NCBI RefSeq assembly: GCF_023375815.1
Contig: NZ_CP067412.1
Span: forward strand, 5,642,001-5,706,000
Reading direction: 5' to 3'
Length of the DNA: 64,000 nucleotides
From: Pseudomonas sp. HS6
GTDB taxonomy: Bacteria; Pseudomonadota; Gammaproteobacteria; Pseudomonadales; Pseudomonadaceae
This document shows, in pieces, positions 36,386 to 46,407 of this stretch (its first letter is position 1; each line of letters starts with the position of its first letter). The notes beneath the pieces are model-generated. The model had not been told where the DNA came from. It saw only the letters and a list, made by a program, of their open reading frames with translations, and searched no databases. A program made the translations under genes and the position numbers.

Positions 36386-39300
36386 CTAATTTTTCTTCGG
36401 CTCGCGAATCTTGTACCAGGCCACATACAGCGCGGGCAGAAACAGCAGCGTCAGCAGTGTCGCCACCACAATCCCGCCGATCATCGCGTAGGCCATCGGC
36501 CCCCAGAACACTTCCCGGGCGATCGGGATCATGCCCATGCTCGCCGCCGCCGCGGTGAGCAAGATCGGCCGGCGCCGGTGCTCGGTCGCTTCCACCACCG
36601 CATCCCAGGGTGCATAGCCTTTTTGCTCGTACTCTTCGATCTGCGTCACGAGGATCACCGAGTTGCGGATGATGATGCCGATCAGCGCCAGAATCCCCAG
36701 GATCGCCACGAAACCCATCGGCGTACCGGTCGGCACCAGCGCCAGCACCACGCCGATCAGTCCGAGCGGCGCGACACTGGCCACCAGGAACAGCTTCTGC
36801 ACGCTGTGCAGCTGGATCATCAGGAACGTCGCCATCAGGAACAGCATCAGCGGCAACACCTTGGCAATCGGCCCCTGCGCCTTGCCGCTCTCCTCGACCG
36901 TACCGCCGGTGGCGACCTTGTAGCCCACCGGCAGTTTGGCGGCGAAGTCATCAATCGTTGGCTTTAAGACTTTGACGAGGTCGGTCGGCTGGATTTCATC
37001 GCGCACCGAGGCCTTGATGGTGATGGTCGGCAAACGGTCGCGACGCCACACCAGCGGCTGCTCCAGTTCATAACGCACCGTGGCGAAGGCCAGCAGCGGA
37101 ATCGACGTGCCGTTGGGCGTGACGATCTGCAGGTTTTGCAGGGTTTCCGGCGTACCGCGTTCGGAATCCACCGCGCGCCCGACCACGTTGATCAGGTAGA
37201 TATCGTCGTCGACCTGGGTCAGCGGCGAGCCACTGACAATGCTGTTCATCAGGTTGGCCACGTCCTCCGATGACAGTCCGAGCTGGCGCGCCTTATCTTG
37301 GGCGATGTCGATACGCAGGACTTTGCCTGGCTCGTTCCAGTCATAAATGATCTCGCCGATGTGCGGACTCTTGTCCAGTTCGGTGGCCAAGTCGATGGCG
37401 TGCTTGCGCACCTGGTCGATGTCCTTGCCGCTGACCCGGTACTGGATCGGCCGACCGACCGGCGGCCCCATTTCCAGAGCCTGCACGTAACTGCCGATGC
37501 CGACGAAGTCCTTGCGCAGACGATCACGCAGACGCTGGCTCAAGGCTTCGCGGGCCTTGAAGTCTTTGCTGACGATCACCAGTTGCGCGTAGTACGGGTT
37601 CTGCAGTTGCTGATCCAGCGGCAGGTAGAAACGGATCGCACCCTGACCGATGTAAGTGCTCCAGCGCACGATGTCCGCGTCGCCCTTGAGCGTGGCTTCG
37701 AGTTTGTCGACGGCCTTGCGAGTCTCATCGATCGAGGCGTTTTGCGGCAGGTTCAGGTCGACCAGGATTTCCGGGCGATCTGAAGACGGGAAGAACTGAT
37801 TCTGCACGAAGCGCATGCAGAACACCGCCAGCACGAAGCACAGCACGGTGATGCCGATGCACCACCAGCGGTTGCGCATCGACCACAGCAAACCATGATT
37901 GAAGGCGCGCCCGATACGCCCTGGCTCGGCTTCGTGGGGTTTTACATTGGTGCTGAGAATGTGCACGCCGATCACCGGGGCGAACAGCACGGCGACGATC
38001 CACGACACCAGCATTGCCACCGCGATCACTGCAAACAGGGTAAAGGTGTACTCACCCGCCGAACTGGCGTTCAGACCGATCGGCACAAAACCGGCCACGG
38101 TCACCAGCGTACCAGTGAGCATCGGAAACGCCGTGGAGGTGTAGGCGAACGTGGCAGCCTGCTCTTTGGTCTCGCCCATCTCCAGGCGCGTGACCATCAT
38201 CTCCACGGTGATCATCGCGTCGTCCACCAGCAAGCCGAGGGCAATGATCAGCGCACCGAGGGAAATCCGTTGCATGGTAATGCCGCTGTATTCCATGAAC
38301 ACGAACACCATCGCCAGCACCAGCGGAATCGAACACGCCACCACCAGCCCGGCGCGCACGCCGAGGCTGATGAAACTCACCACCAGCACGATGATCACCG
38401 CTTCAAACAACGCACTGGTAAAGCCGCCGACGGCCTCCTCCACCACCACTGCCTGATCGGAGACGGTATGGACACCGACGCCGACCGGCAGGTCAGCCGT
38501 GAGTTGGTCGATGCGCGCGTGCAGGGCTTTACCGAACGCCTGAACGTTGCCGCCCTTCTGCATGGCAATCGCCAGGCCGATGGCGGGTTTGCCGTCGAAG
38601 CGGAACTCCGGTGACGCCGGGTCGACATAACCACGGCTGATATCGGCGATGTCGGCCAGACGATAGAAGCGATCATTGAGTTTGAGATTGACCTCGGCCA
38701 GATCCTTTTCCGAGGCGAACTGCCCGGAGGTGCGCACCGAAATGCGTTCCGGTCCGGCCTCGATCACACCTGCCGGGGTCACGGCGTTCTGCGATTGCAG
38801 GCTTTGCACCACCTGGCGCTGGTCGATACCCAGCGCCGCCAGTTTGCGGGTCGAGAAGTTCAGATAGATCACCTCGTCCTGCTGACCGACCATCTCGATC
38901 TTGCCCAGCCCCGGCACATTGCGGATCTCGGCCCGAGCCTGTTCCACATAATCGCGCAACTGACGCATCGTCAGGCCGTCGGCGGTGAACGCATAGACCG
39001 AGCCGAACACATCACCGAACTCGTCGTTGAATCCCGGCCCCTGAATGCCCTGGGGAAACTGACCGCGAATGTCGTTGATCTTCTTGCGCACCTGGTACCA
39101 GATTTCCGGGATGTCCTTGGCGCTGGTAGTGTCGCGCAGGTAGACGTAGACCGTTGACTCGCCGGGGCGCGTGTAGCTTTTCACGTAATCGAGGGAATCG
39201 AGTTCTTCGAGTTTTTTCTCGATGCGGTCGGTGACCTGCTTGAGGGTTTCCTCCTGGGTCGCGCCCGGCCATTTGGTCTGAATCACCATGGTCTTGATGG

Positions 39301-39433
39301 TGAACGACGGGTCTTCCTCACGCCCCAGATTGAAGTACGAAAACACCCCCATCAGCAGACCGACGAACATCAGATACCAGACGAACGACTGATGTTTGAG
39401 GGCCCATTCGGAGAGATTGAAAGACCCTTTCAT
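36386..39433 (-). CDS. triC: TriC-type RND efflux pump, inner-membrane component
   Basis: A 1015-residue resistance-nodulation-division transporter of the HAE class, with 12 predicted helices and two large periplasmic loops. It begins MKGSFNLSEWALKHQSFVWY and contains the TM4 acidic pair (LGLLVDDAMITVEMM) of the proton relay. The length and start match P. aeruginosa TriC. Two adjacent membrane-fusion proteins strengthen the assignment, because the TriABC pump is unusual in needing both. TriABC exports triclosan and detergents through a TolC-like OpmH encoded elsewhere. The start overlaps the stop of the second fusion-protein gene by 4 nt. Confidence 0.9.
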   Translation of the reverse strand: MKGSFNLSEWALKHQSFVWYLMFVGLLMGVFSYFNLGREEDPSFTIKTMVIQTKWPGATQEETLKQVTDRIEKKLEELDSLDYVKSYTRPGESTVYVYLRDTTSAKDIPEIWYQVRKKINDIRGQFPQGIQGPGFNDEFGDVFGSVYAFTADGLTMRQLRDYVEQARAEIRNVPGLGKIEMVGQQDEVIYLNFSTRKLAALGIDQRQVVQSLQSQNAVTPAGVIEAGPERISVRTSGQFASEKDLAEVNLKLNDRFYRLADIADISRGYVDPASPEFRFDGKPAIGLAIAMQKGGNVQAFGKALHARIDQLTADLPVGVGVHTVSDQAVVVEEAVGGFTSALFEAVIIVLVVSFISLGVRAGLVVACSIPLVLAMVFVFMEYSGITMQRISLGALIIALGLLVDDAMITVEMMVTRLEMGETKEQAATFAYTSTAFPMLTGTLVTVAGFVPIGLNASSAGEYTFTLFAVIAVAMLVSWIVAVLFAPVIGVHILSTNVKPHEAEPGRIGRAFNHGLLWSMRNRWWCIGITVLCFVLAVFCMRFVQNQFFPSSDRPEILVDLNLPQNASIDETRKAVDKLEATLKGDADIVRWSTYIGQGAIRFYLPLDQQLQNPYYAQLVIVSKDFKAREALSQRLRDRLRKDFVGIGSYVQALEMGPPVGRPIQYRVSGKDIDQVRKHAIDLATELDKSPHIGEIIYDWNEPGKVLRIDIAQDKARQLGLSSEDVANLMNSIVSGSPLTQVDDDIYLINVVGRAVDSERGTPETLQNLQIVTPNGTSIPLLAFATVRYELEQPLVWRRDRLPTITIKASVRDEIQPTDLVKVLKPTIDDFAAKLPVGYKVATGGTVEESGKAQGPIAKVLPLMLFLMATFLMIQLHSVQKLFLVASVAPLGLIGVVLALVPTGTPMGFVAILGILALIGIIIRNSVILVTQIEEYEQKGYAPWDAVVEATEHRRRPILLTAAAASMGMIPIAREVFWGPMAYAMIGGIVVATLLTLLFLPALYVAWYKIREPKKN

Positions 39434-40494
39434 TGACTGTCCTCGTCGAGTTTCACGGCTTGTCCGGGCTTGAGACTGTTGACGCCGGCACTGACCACAC
39501 GCTCGCCGGACTTGACCCCGCCGGCCAGCACCACGGTGCTGTCGGTGCGGCGGGTCACGCTGACGTCACGCGGGGCAACGGTTTTGCTTTGCGGGTCGAT
39601 CACCCAGATCCGGGTTTTGACGTCGACCTCCTGCAAGGCTGTCGCAGGCAGTTCGATGCGCGGCTTGATCGCTGAACTGAGGGTCACGCTGATTGCCGTG
39701 CCAAGACGGAATCCGGGTGGCGTGGCAGCCAGCGTCAAACGCGCACGACGGGTACGGGTGGCGCTTTGCGCCTGAGGTTCGATTTCACGGATGACCGCCG
39801 TGGTGTTGATGCTCGGATCGAGTTGCCCGGCCACCAGAAACACCACGTCGCTGGGGATCTGGTCGACCAGCGTGTCCGGCAGATCGATCACCGCTTCCTT
39901 GATGTCCGGTTGCGCCAGCGTCACCACTTGCTGGCCGGCCGTGACCACTTGCCCGGCCTCGGCGTTCCATGCAGTGACCACGGCTTTGTGGTCGGAACGC
40001 AGTTCGGTGTAGCCGAGCTGATCCTTGCTCTGGTTCACCGCCGCCCGCGCCTGGTCGAGAGACGCCTGGGTGGTTTTCAGATCGGTGGTGGCGATGTCCA
40101 GTTGCGCTTGGGCGCCGACCCCGCGATCAAACAGCGCCTGCTGACGCCGGGCGTTGGCCTGGGCGTTGATCAGTTGCGCCTCGACTTTCGCCAGGTCGCC
40201 CTGGGCCGAGCGCAACTGGTTCTGCTGGTCGGAGGGATCGAGGGTGGCGAGCAAGGTGCCCTTCTCCACCTCGGCGCCGACATCGACGTTACGGCTGGCG
40301 ATGCGCCCGCCGACGCGAAAACCGGTGTTGCTCTCGTAGCGCGCCTGAATGCTGCCGGCGAAACGGCCGAGAGTTTCCTCGCTCAGCGCTTCGACCTTGA
40401 TCGACAGCACCGGCCGCACCGGTTCCGGCGGTGGCTCGCTTTTTGAACAGGCACCTAGCAGCAGCCCGATGGACAGCACCCACAAAGGCTTCAT
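39430..40494 (-). CDS. triB: TriB-type membrane-fusion lipoprotein
   Basis: A 354-residue periplasmic adaptor. The lipobox LLGAC places the acylated cysteine at residue 16 after a short signal. The order is a barrel-sandwich hybrid (GRIASRNVDVGAEVEKGTLL), an alpha-helical coiled coil (about 85-160, rich in Gln, Ala and Leu), the second half of the lipoyl domain (VTAWNAEAGQVVTAGQQVVT) and beta-barrel and membrane-proximal domains. It bridges the RND pump and outer-membrane channel. It overlaps its neighbours by 4 nt on both sides (ATGA), so the three genes are tightly coupled. Confidence 0.9.
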   Translation of the reverse strand: MKPLWVLSIGLLLGACSKSEPPPEPVRPVLSIKVEALSEETLGRFAGSIQARYESNTGFRVGGRIASRNVDVGAEVEKGTLLATLDPSDQQNQLRSAQGDLAKVEAQLINAQANARRQQALFDRGVGAQAQLDIATTDLKTTQASLDQARAAVNQSKDQLGYTELRSDHKAVVTAWNAEAGQVVTAGQQVVTLAQPDIKEAVIDLPDTLVDQIPSDVVFLVAGQLDPSINTTAVIREIEPQAQSATRTRRARLTLAATPPGFRLGTAISVTLSSAIKPRIELPATALQEVDVKTRIWVIDPQSKTVAPRDVSVTRRTDSTVVLAGGVKSGERVVSAGVNSLKPGQAVKLDEDSQ

Positions 40495-41594
40495 GGTTGC
40501 GCTCCCGGTTGCAGATCCTTGTAGGTGTTCTCGGCGATCTCGACTTTCATGCCCGGGTGCAGCAGTTGCCCACCGGCAACAATCACTTTTTCGCCGCCCT
40601 TGAGTCCTTCGCTGATGATCACGTGCCCGGTCAGGTAGCGGCCGACGGTGACGTTGTGCAGTTGCGCCTCGCCCTTATCGTCCACCATCCACACCGCAGG
40701 TTCGCTGATGTTTTTGGTCAGGGCCGACCACGGCAGCTCCACCGCCGATTTGCCGCTGCCCTTGGCGGTGGCGCTGACCACTGAGCCAAGCTGCATGCCT
40801 TGCGGCAGACTGTCGAGGGTGACTTTGACCTGCACCGTACCGGACTGCGCCGACACGGCCGGGGTGATTTCACGTACGGTGCCCGTGGTTTTGATCGCGG
40901 GGTTGTCGAGCAGGCTGACGACAATCGAACGATCCGCGGGCCGCTGGGACAGCAGCGATTCGTACACGTTGAACACTGCGTCACGGTCGCCGTCCCGGGC
41001 CAGCGTGAAGATCGGAGCGGTCGCCTGAACCACTTGGCCAACTTCGGCCTGGCGCTCGGTGATGATGCCCGGGGCATCGGCAATCAGTGCGGTGTAGCTG
41101 AGTTGATCCTTGGCATTGGCCAATTGCGCCTGCGCCGCGCTGAGAGCACTTTGGCTACTGTGCAAAGCAGCCTGCGCGGAGTCGAATTCGCTTTGGCTGG
41201 TATAACCCTTGGGCAACAGTTTTTGCTGACGCATAAACGCCGCCGCGCTCTGTTTCACGCGGGCCTGTTCGGCCACCACCTGGGCTTGCGCGGAGTCGAC
41301 GTTGGTCTGCAAATCCTTGGGATCGAGCTTGGCCAGCACTTGCCTGGCGGAGACGCGGTCACCGACATCTACCATACGCTGGATGATCTTGCCGCCAACC
41401 CGGAACGACAACTGAGTCTGCACCCGTGCCTGTACGTCACCGGTAAGGGTCACGGAGGCCGCGAAGTCAGCGGGTTTCACTTCCTGCACAAAGACCCTCG
41501 GCAGGTATTCCTGAGGAGGCTTCTTTTCACTGCAGGCCGCGAGCAAAGCGAGCAGGCTCAACATGACCGCTGTTTTCAATCCGGGACTCGCCAT
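40491..41594 (-). CDS. triA: TriA-type membrane-fusion lipoprotein
   Basis: A 367-residue membrane-fusion protein with lipobox LLAAC after MASPGLKTAVMLSLLALLAA. The same domain order as TriB is visible: GGKIIQRMVDVGDRVSARQV, a coiled coil (about 100-165), ITERQAEVGQVVQATAPIFT and a beta-barrel. The ATG at 41594 is chosen because AAGGAG precedes it and the lipoprotein signal begins there. First gene of the tri operon. Its divergent neighbour is an AAA ATPase gene; no local regulator gene is present. Confidence 0.9.
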   Translation of the reverse strand: MASPGLKTAVMLSLLALLAACSEKKPPQEYLPRVFVQEVKPADFAASVTLTGDVQARVQTQLSFRVGGKIIQRMVDVGDRVSARQVLAKLDPKDLQTNVDSAQAQVVAEQARVKQSAAAFMRQQKLLPKGYTSQSEFDSAQAALHSSQSALSAAQAQLANAKDQLSYTALIADAPGIITERQAEVGQVVQATAPIFTLARDGDRDAVFNVYESLLSQRPADRSIVVSLLDNPAIKTTGTVREITPAVSAQSGTVQVKVTLDSLPQGMQLGSVVSATAKGSGKSAVELPWSALTKNISEPAVWMVDDKGEAQLHNVTVGRYLTGHVIISEGLKGGEKVIVAGGQLLHPGMKVEIAENTYKDLQPGAQP

Positions 41595-41738
41595 GCAGAC
41601 TCCTTCCTGTGTACGAACGTGCAAGTGACGATACGACTGTGAGCTTAGAACAGGGTTCAACCTTCGTCCGTGCGATATATGCATTTATGTGCAACGGGTA
41701 TCCTGACCCGGATTTCAGGGCATCCAGGAAGGATTTTC

Positions 41739-42899
41739 ATGCTCAAGACCCTCGCGGTAGCCAATTACCGCTCGATCAATAAATTGGTGATTCCGCTGGG
41801 TCGGCTGAACCTCATCACCGGCCCCAACGGCAGCGGCAAATCCAACCTTTACCGGGCGCTGCGGCTGCTGGCGGAAACTGCTCAGGGCGGCGTGGTCAAT
41901 GCGCTGGCCCGCGAAGGCGGGCTGGAATCGACATTCTGGGCCGGGCCGGAAACCATCAGCCGGCGCATGCGCAACGGTGAAGTGCCGATTCAGTCGACGG
42001 TCCGCCAAGGCGTGAAACGACTACGGCTGGGGTTTGCCGGGGAGGATTTCAGCTATTCGATTGCGTTGGGGTTACCCGAGCCGAGCCTCTCGTTCTTTTC
42101 CCTCGACCCGGAAATCAAAAAGGAATGCATCTGGGCCGGGCCGCTCTATCGTCCGGCCAGTCTGCTGGTGGATCGCGACGGTCCGATGATCCGTACCCGC
42201 GAGGGTCGCAGTTGGGACGTGCTGGCACAGCACACGCCGAACTTCGACAGCCTGTTCGATCAGGTCGGCAGCCTGCGCACCTCGCCGGAAGTGTTCCAGA
42301 TGCGCGAGTTCATCCGCCGCTGGCGCTTCTACGATCACTTTCGCAGCGACGCCGACGCTCCGGTGCGCCAGCCACAACTGGGCACGCGCACGCCGGTGCT
42401 GCATCACGACGGCCGTGACCTGGCGGCGGCGTTGCGCACCATCATCGAGATTGGCGATCCCGAGGCATTGCAGACGGCGATCAGCGATGCTTTTCCTGGC
42501 GCAAGGCTGAACATTGCGCCGCTGCACGGCGGACGCTTTGCCATCGAGTTTTTTCAGGAAGGGTTATTGCGACCGCTATCGGCGGCCGAGTTGTCAGACG
42601 GCACGCTGCGTTATCTGCTGCTGATCGCGGCGCTGCTGACGCCACGCCCGCCTTCGCTGATGGTGCTGAACGAACCGGAGACCAGTCTGCACCCGGACCT
42701 GTTGCCGGCGCTCGCGCGGTTGATCATTCGCGCGTCTCAGGAGTGTCAGGTGTGGGTGGTTTCACACGCACGGCGATTGATTTCGGCGTTGCAGGAAGAT
42801 GAGGAATGCAATTGCATCGTGCTGGAGAAGACGCTGGGGCAGACGGGGGTTGTCGGGCAGAGGATGCTGGATGAGCCGGCGTGGAATTGGCCAGATTAG
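41739..42899 (+). CDS. Stand-alone AAA/SMC-like ATPase (AAA_21 type)
   Basis: A 386-residue ABC/SMC-like ATPase. Walker A is GPNGSGKS at 28-35, following the strand LNLITG. A middle insert lacks long coiled coils, the signature-like LSDGTLRYLLLIAALL is followed by Walker B LMVLNEPETSLHPD, and a switch histidine lies in VWVVSHARRLI. There is no TOPRIM or nuclease domain, so it is not a complete OLD-family protein. Close relatives are common single genes in Pseudomonas; some similar ATPases act in phage defence with a partner nuclease, but none is adjacent. The ATG at 41739 has AGGAAGGA ahead. It is divergent from triA. Confidence 0.82.
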   Translation: MLKTLAVANYRSINKLVIPLGRLNLITGPNGSGKSNLYRALRLLAETAQGGVVNALAREGGLESTFWAGPETISRRMRNGEVPIQSTVRQGVKRLRLGFAGEDFSYSIALGLPEPSLSFFSLDPEIKKECIWAGPLYRPASLLVDRDGPMIRTREGRSWDVLAQHTPNFDSLFDQVGSLRTSPEVFQMREFIRRWRFYDHFRSDADAPVRQPQLGTRTPVLHHDGRDLAAALRTIIEIGDPEALQTAISDAFPGARLNIAPLHGGRFAIEFFQEGLLRPLSAAELSDGTLRYLLLIAALLTPRPPSLMVLNEPETSLHPDLLPALARLIIRASQECQVWVVSHARRLISALQEDEECNCIVLEKTLGQTGVVGQRMLDEPAWNWPD

Positions 42900-42914
42900 G
42901 TGTGCCAGCCAAGA

Positions 42915-43131
42915 GCCCCCTCATCGGAACGCCGCCCGCCCAGCCCTCTCCCGAAGGGAGAGGGGACTGATTGGGGGATGCTTCAGAACTCCACCGACCT
43001 GATCTAGCTGTGCCGAATCCATAATCGACTCGATATTTCAGGTCGATGTAACTCTCAAAACACCTCGATCGGCTCCCTCTCCCTCCGGGCGGTCCGACGT
43101 TTCGGGAGGGCTGGGGTGAGGGCGAGGGTTC
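42915..43131. repeat. MITE-like repeat, long diverged member
   Basis: The left end AGCCCTCTCCCGAAGGGAGAGG leads into GGACTGATTGGGGGATGCTT, and the right end reads GGGAGGGCTGGGGTGAGGGC. The interior has an imperfect dyad, CACCGACCTGATCTAG ... GATATTTCAGGTCGATG, also seen in the element at 46513. It lies between the AAA ATPase gene and the convergent binding-protein gene. Confidence 0.65.
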
Positions 43132-43150
43132 ACTGCGGACTATCAGACGA

Positions 43151-44029
43151 TTAGCCCTGCCACTTCCCACCCTCAACAATCACACTCTCAGGCTTGGTGT
43201 CATCACTCAGCTCTTTACGCACATATTGGTCATACAGCTTGAGCAGGTATTTCTCTTCCCCAAGCTTGGCCAACTCCGTATTCACCCAGTCACGCAGTTC
43301 AATATTGCCCTTCTTCACCGCCGGTGCAATCGGGGCTTCGGCGCCGAGTTTTTCATCCAGCACGCGGTAGCCCGGGTTCTGCTTGGCCCAACTGAACAGC
43401 ACCAGATTGTCCTGGGCGTAAGCATCGCCACGGCCGTTGGCCAGGGCTTGCAGCGACTCGGAGTTTTTCTCGAACTTCAGCAGTTTCCAGTCCGGGTGAT
43501 TCTTGGTCAGCCAGATATCGGCGGTGGTGCCGGTGGTAACGATCGTGGTGCGGGTCGCCAGGTCGTCCAGTTTTTTCACTTCGCTGCTCTGCGGCACCAG
43601 AGCCTGCACCGCGACCTTGAGGTTCGGGTTGGTGAATTCCACCGCTTCCTTGCGCTCCGGGGTCACGGTCATGTTGGCGAGGATCAGGTCGACCTTGTCG
43701 CTTTGCAGAAACGGAATGCGGCTCGCCGGTTCCACGGCCACGAATTCGACCTTGTTTTCATCGCCCAGCAGATCCTTGGCGAATTGGCGGCCGATGTCGG
43801 TATCGAAGCCGACATAGCGACCGGCTTCATTGACGAAACCGAACGGCGGTTTGTCGGTGAACACGCCGACGATCAGTTTGTCGCGGGCCTTGATCTTGTC
43901 CAGATAACCAGCCGGTGCGGTGCTTTCGCTGGCGACTTTCGGCTTGGCCGGTTCTTCGGTCTTGTTGCAGCCGGCCAGCAACGCGAGGCTGATCAGCGGT
44001 AAAGCAAATAGGGCTTTGGCAGTTTTCAT
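43151..44029 (-). CDS. Amino-acid ABC transporter binding lipoprotein
   Basis: A 292-residue family 3 solute-binding protein anchored as a lipoprotein (LLAGC, Cys21). Blocks include LIVGVFTDKPPFGFVNEAGR, YVGFDTDIGRQFAKDLLGDE, DLILANMTVTPERKEAVEFT and ALANGRGDAYAQDNLVLFSW. This resembles glutamate/aspartate or glutamine receptors. Its start overlaps the ATPase stop by 4 nt. It is the last gene of a four-gene importer operon. The substrate is a polar amino acid, not further defined. Confidence 0.9.
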   Translation of the reverse strand: MKTAKALFALPLISLALLAGCNKTEEPAKPKVASESTAPAGYLDKIKARDKLIVGVFTDKPPFGFVNEAGRYVGFDTDIGRQFAKDLLGDENKVEFVAVEPASRIPFLQSDKVDLILANMTVTPERKEAVEFTNPNLKVAVQALVPQSSEVKKLDDLATRTTIVTTGTTADIWLTKNHPDWKLLKFEKNSESLQALANGRGDAYAQDNLVLFSWAKQNPGYRVLDEKLGAEAPIAPAVKKGNIELRDWVNTELAKLGEEKYLLKLYDQYVRKELSDDTKPESVIVEGGKWQG

Positions 44030-44823
44030 GGCAGTTCCAGTTCCTTGGTTTGAGTCGTTTTGGGCGAAGTCGTTGAAGGCAGGGCTTCAACGTAGGAGAA
44101 CTTCTCCAGGAACTGCTGCGCGCGTGCGGTTTGCGGGTTCGTAAAGAAAAGCTCGGGCGGGTTCTGTTCAAGGATGCGCCCGGCATCCATGAACACGATG
44201 CGATCGGCCACCGCGCGGGCGAAGGCCATTTCGTGAGTGACGATCAACAGGGTCATGCCTTCGCGGGCCAGGCCCTGAATCACTTCCAGCACTTCCTTGA
44301 CCATCTCCGGGTCGAGGGCGGCGGTGACTTCATCGAAGAGCATGACCCGTGGGTTCATGCACAACGAACGGACGATGGCGATGCGTTGCTGCTGACCACC
44401 GGACAGTTGCCGGGGAAAGGCATCGCGCTTGTCCAGCAGGCCGACGCGTTCAAGCAGCGCTTCGGCTTGTTGCCGTGCTTCGCGGCGTTCGCGCTTCTGC
44501 ACTTTGAGTGGGCCGAGCAGCAAGTTGTCGAGCACGCTCATGTGCGGGAACAGGTGATAACTCTGGAACACCATGCCGATCTGCTGACGGACTTCACGCC
44601 AGTCGGTGGCCTTGTCCAGCAGCTCGCGCCCGGCGAATTTCAGGTGGCCGCTGTGGGCGGTTTCCAGACCATTGAGGCAACGCAGCAGGGTGCTTTTTCC
44701 GCAGCCGCTGGGGCCAAGAATGACGATGACTTCGCCGGATTTCACTTGCAGGTCGATGCCCTTGAGCACCTGATGTTCGCCGAAGAATTTGTTGAAGCCC
44801 TGAAACTCGATCAATGCACTCAT
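44026..44823 (-). CDS. Amino-acid ABC transporter ATPase
   Basis: A 265-residue GlnQ/GltL-type ABC ATPase. Walker A is GPSGCGKST at 37-45, the signature is LSGGQQQRIAIVRSL, Walker B is VMLFDEVTAALD, and the H-loop is VTHEMAFARAV. A 20-residue Thr/Pro-rich tail is unusual but harmless. It overlaps both neighbours by 4 nt. Confidence 0.92.
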   Translation of the reverse strand: MSALIEFQGFNKFFGEHQVLKGIDLQVKSGEVIVILGPSGCGKSTLLRCLNGLETAHSGHLKFAGRELLDKATDWREVRQQIGMVFQSYHLFPHMSVLDNLLLGPLKVQKRERREARQQAEALLERVGLLDKRDAFPRQLSGGQQQRIAIVRSLCMNPRVMLFDEVTAALDPEMVKEVLEVIQGLAREGMTLLIVTHEMAFARAVADRIVFMDAGRILEQNPPELFFTNPQTARAQQFLEKFSYVEALPSTTSPKTTQTKELELP

Positions 44824-45479
44824 GCTTGCGTCCAGCGCCGCTCCAGCACGCGCGAGGCGGCCGACAGCGGGTAGCAGATGAAAAAGAAAAACAGGAACAG
44901 CGCGCCGTAGATCAGCACCGATTCGTAGGTGCGCTCGATGATTTGCTGGCCGACCTTGATCACGTCCACCACGCCGATCAGCACCGCCAGCGAACTGGTC
45001 TTGATGATCCGTGTGTAGACGTTGATGGTCGGTGGCGTCATGCGTTTCAGCGCCTGGGGCAACAGCACGTAGCCGTAGAGCTGCGCCGCGTTCAGGCCGA
45101 TCGACAGCCCCGCCTCACGCTGCCCGCGCGGCAACGAATGCAGAGCACCGCGCGCCACTTCGCCGACCTCACTGGCGCCCCACAGCGACAGCACCAGCAC
45201 CGCGCACCAGAAGCTCGGCAGGCTCAGGCCAAAGAAAATCGGCAGGCCAAAAAACAGCAGGTACAACCAGACCAGCACCGGAATCGCTCGGAACAGCTCC
45301 AGATAGATCCGCAACACCGCGTTCAGCCACGTCACGTTGAGCGTGCGCAGCACGCCGTAGAGCACGCCGCCGACAGTGCTGATGGCGATGCTCAGGAACG
45401 AGATCGACAGGGTTTGCCCGGCGCCTTTTGCCAGTTGCGGCAACGACACCCAGAGCAGTTCAAGACCCGAACTGGCCAT
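44820..45479 (-). CDS. Amino-acid ABC transporter permease (second)
   Basis: A 219-residue HisMQ-family permease with about five helices and an EAA-type loop REAGLSIGLNAAQLYGYVLL. It forms a heterodimer with the neighbouring permease. The ATG at 45479 lies within the end of the upstream permease gene, a 20-nt overlap indicating coupled translation. Confidence 0.9.
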   Translation of the reverse strand: MASSGLELLWVSLPQLAKGAGQTLSISFLSIAISTVGGVLYGVLRTLNVTWLNAVLRIYLELFRAIPVLVWLYLLFFGLPIFFGLSLPSFWCAVLVLSLWGASEVGEVARGALHSLPRGQREAGLSIGLNAAQLYGYVLLPQALKRMTPPTINVYTRIIKTSSLAVLIGVVDVIKVGQQIIERTYESVLIYGALFLFFFFICYPLSAASRVLERRWTQA

Positions 45480-46125
45480 GCTGGAGCCTCCTTTCCAGAC
45501 GGCTCAACAGCAGCGACAGCGGCAGGAACAACAGCACGCAGATCAGCGTCAGCACGGCGAGCATTTCGTAGGTTTTGTAGTAGAGCGCGATATAGCTCTT
45601 GGTGGTGTAGAGAATCTCCGGCACCGCCACGGCCGAGACCACGGTGGTCTCCTTGAGCAGGAAAATGAAATTGGCGAACAGCGACGGCAGGCTGAGGATC
45701 CCGGCTTGCGGCAGGATCACGTAGCGCAGCAACTGGCCATGGGACAGGCCAATGGAACGGCCCGACTCCAGTTGCGCCTGGGGCACCGCATCGACGCCGG
45801 CGCGCAGCACTTCTGTCAGGTAGGCGCCGCCGAGGAAAGTCATGGTGATGATCGCCGCCGTGAAACCGGAAACCTTGACCCCCAGTGCCGGCAAGGCGAA
45901 GTAGACGAAGAACAACTGGATCAGCAGTGGCGTGTTGCGCGCCAGCTCCACATACAGCCCGACCAGCTTCTGCAGGTAAGGGGTGCGAAACACCAGAATC
46001 GTCGCATTGAGCAACGCCACCAGCAGCGAGGTGCCGATGGCGATCAAACCGACCTGCAGCGTCACGCCCACGGCTTTTAAAAACGCCGGCAGGGTGCTGA
46101 GGATAAATGCGAAATCGAAGTTCAT
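45460..46125 (-). CDS. Amino-acid ABC transporter permease (first)
   Basis: A 221-residue HisMQ-family permease with EAA-type loop LESGRSIGLSHGQLLRYVIL. The ATG at 46125 (MNFDFAFILS) is preferred; fifteen more upstream codons are open but not membrane-like. It is the first gene of the importer operon. Its promoter should lie in the AT-rich stretch 46200-46260. Confidence 0.9.
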   Translation of the reverse strand: MNFDFAFILSTLPAFLKAVGVTLQVGLIAIGTSLLVALLNATILVFRTPYLQKLVGLYVELARNTPLLIQLFFVYFALPALGVKVSGFTAAIITMTFLGGAYLTEVLRAGVDAVPQAQLESGRSIGLSHGQLLRYVILPQAGILSLPSLFANFIFLLKETTVVSAVAVPEILYTTKSYIALYYKTYEMLAVLTLICVLLFLPLSLLLSRLERRLQHGQFGS

Positions 46126-46407
46126 GAAACATCCTGACGCCGCTCGGTAAGCGACGATGGTGCAGTCCATGGGCAGCGGATAGCTGCCCGGCAGGCACCG
46201 ACTTTAAAGGTATAAAAAGAAGAATTTAAATACCGTTAAAGCATATTGATATCACGCAAAAAACTAATCGTCGGGTTTGCCGGGAAGAAGGAGGAAGGCT
46301 ATTGTCCCCAGCGCTGTAGGACGGATCTTTTTTTCATCGAAGCCCTCCAAGGACGAACAGCTTTTGGCCAGACTCCCCCGGCCGAACCCCATAACAAGGA
46401 AGAGAAC

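Noticed and set aside
41739..42899. OLD-family or Gabija-type defence protein
   Set aside because: There is no TOPRIM domain and no helicase or nuclease gene adjacent.
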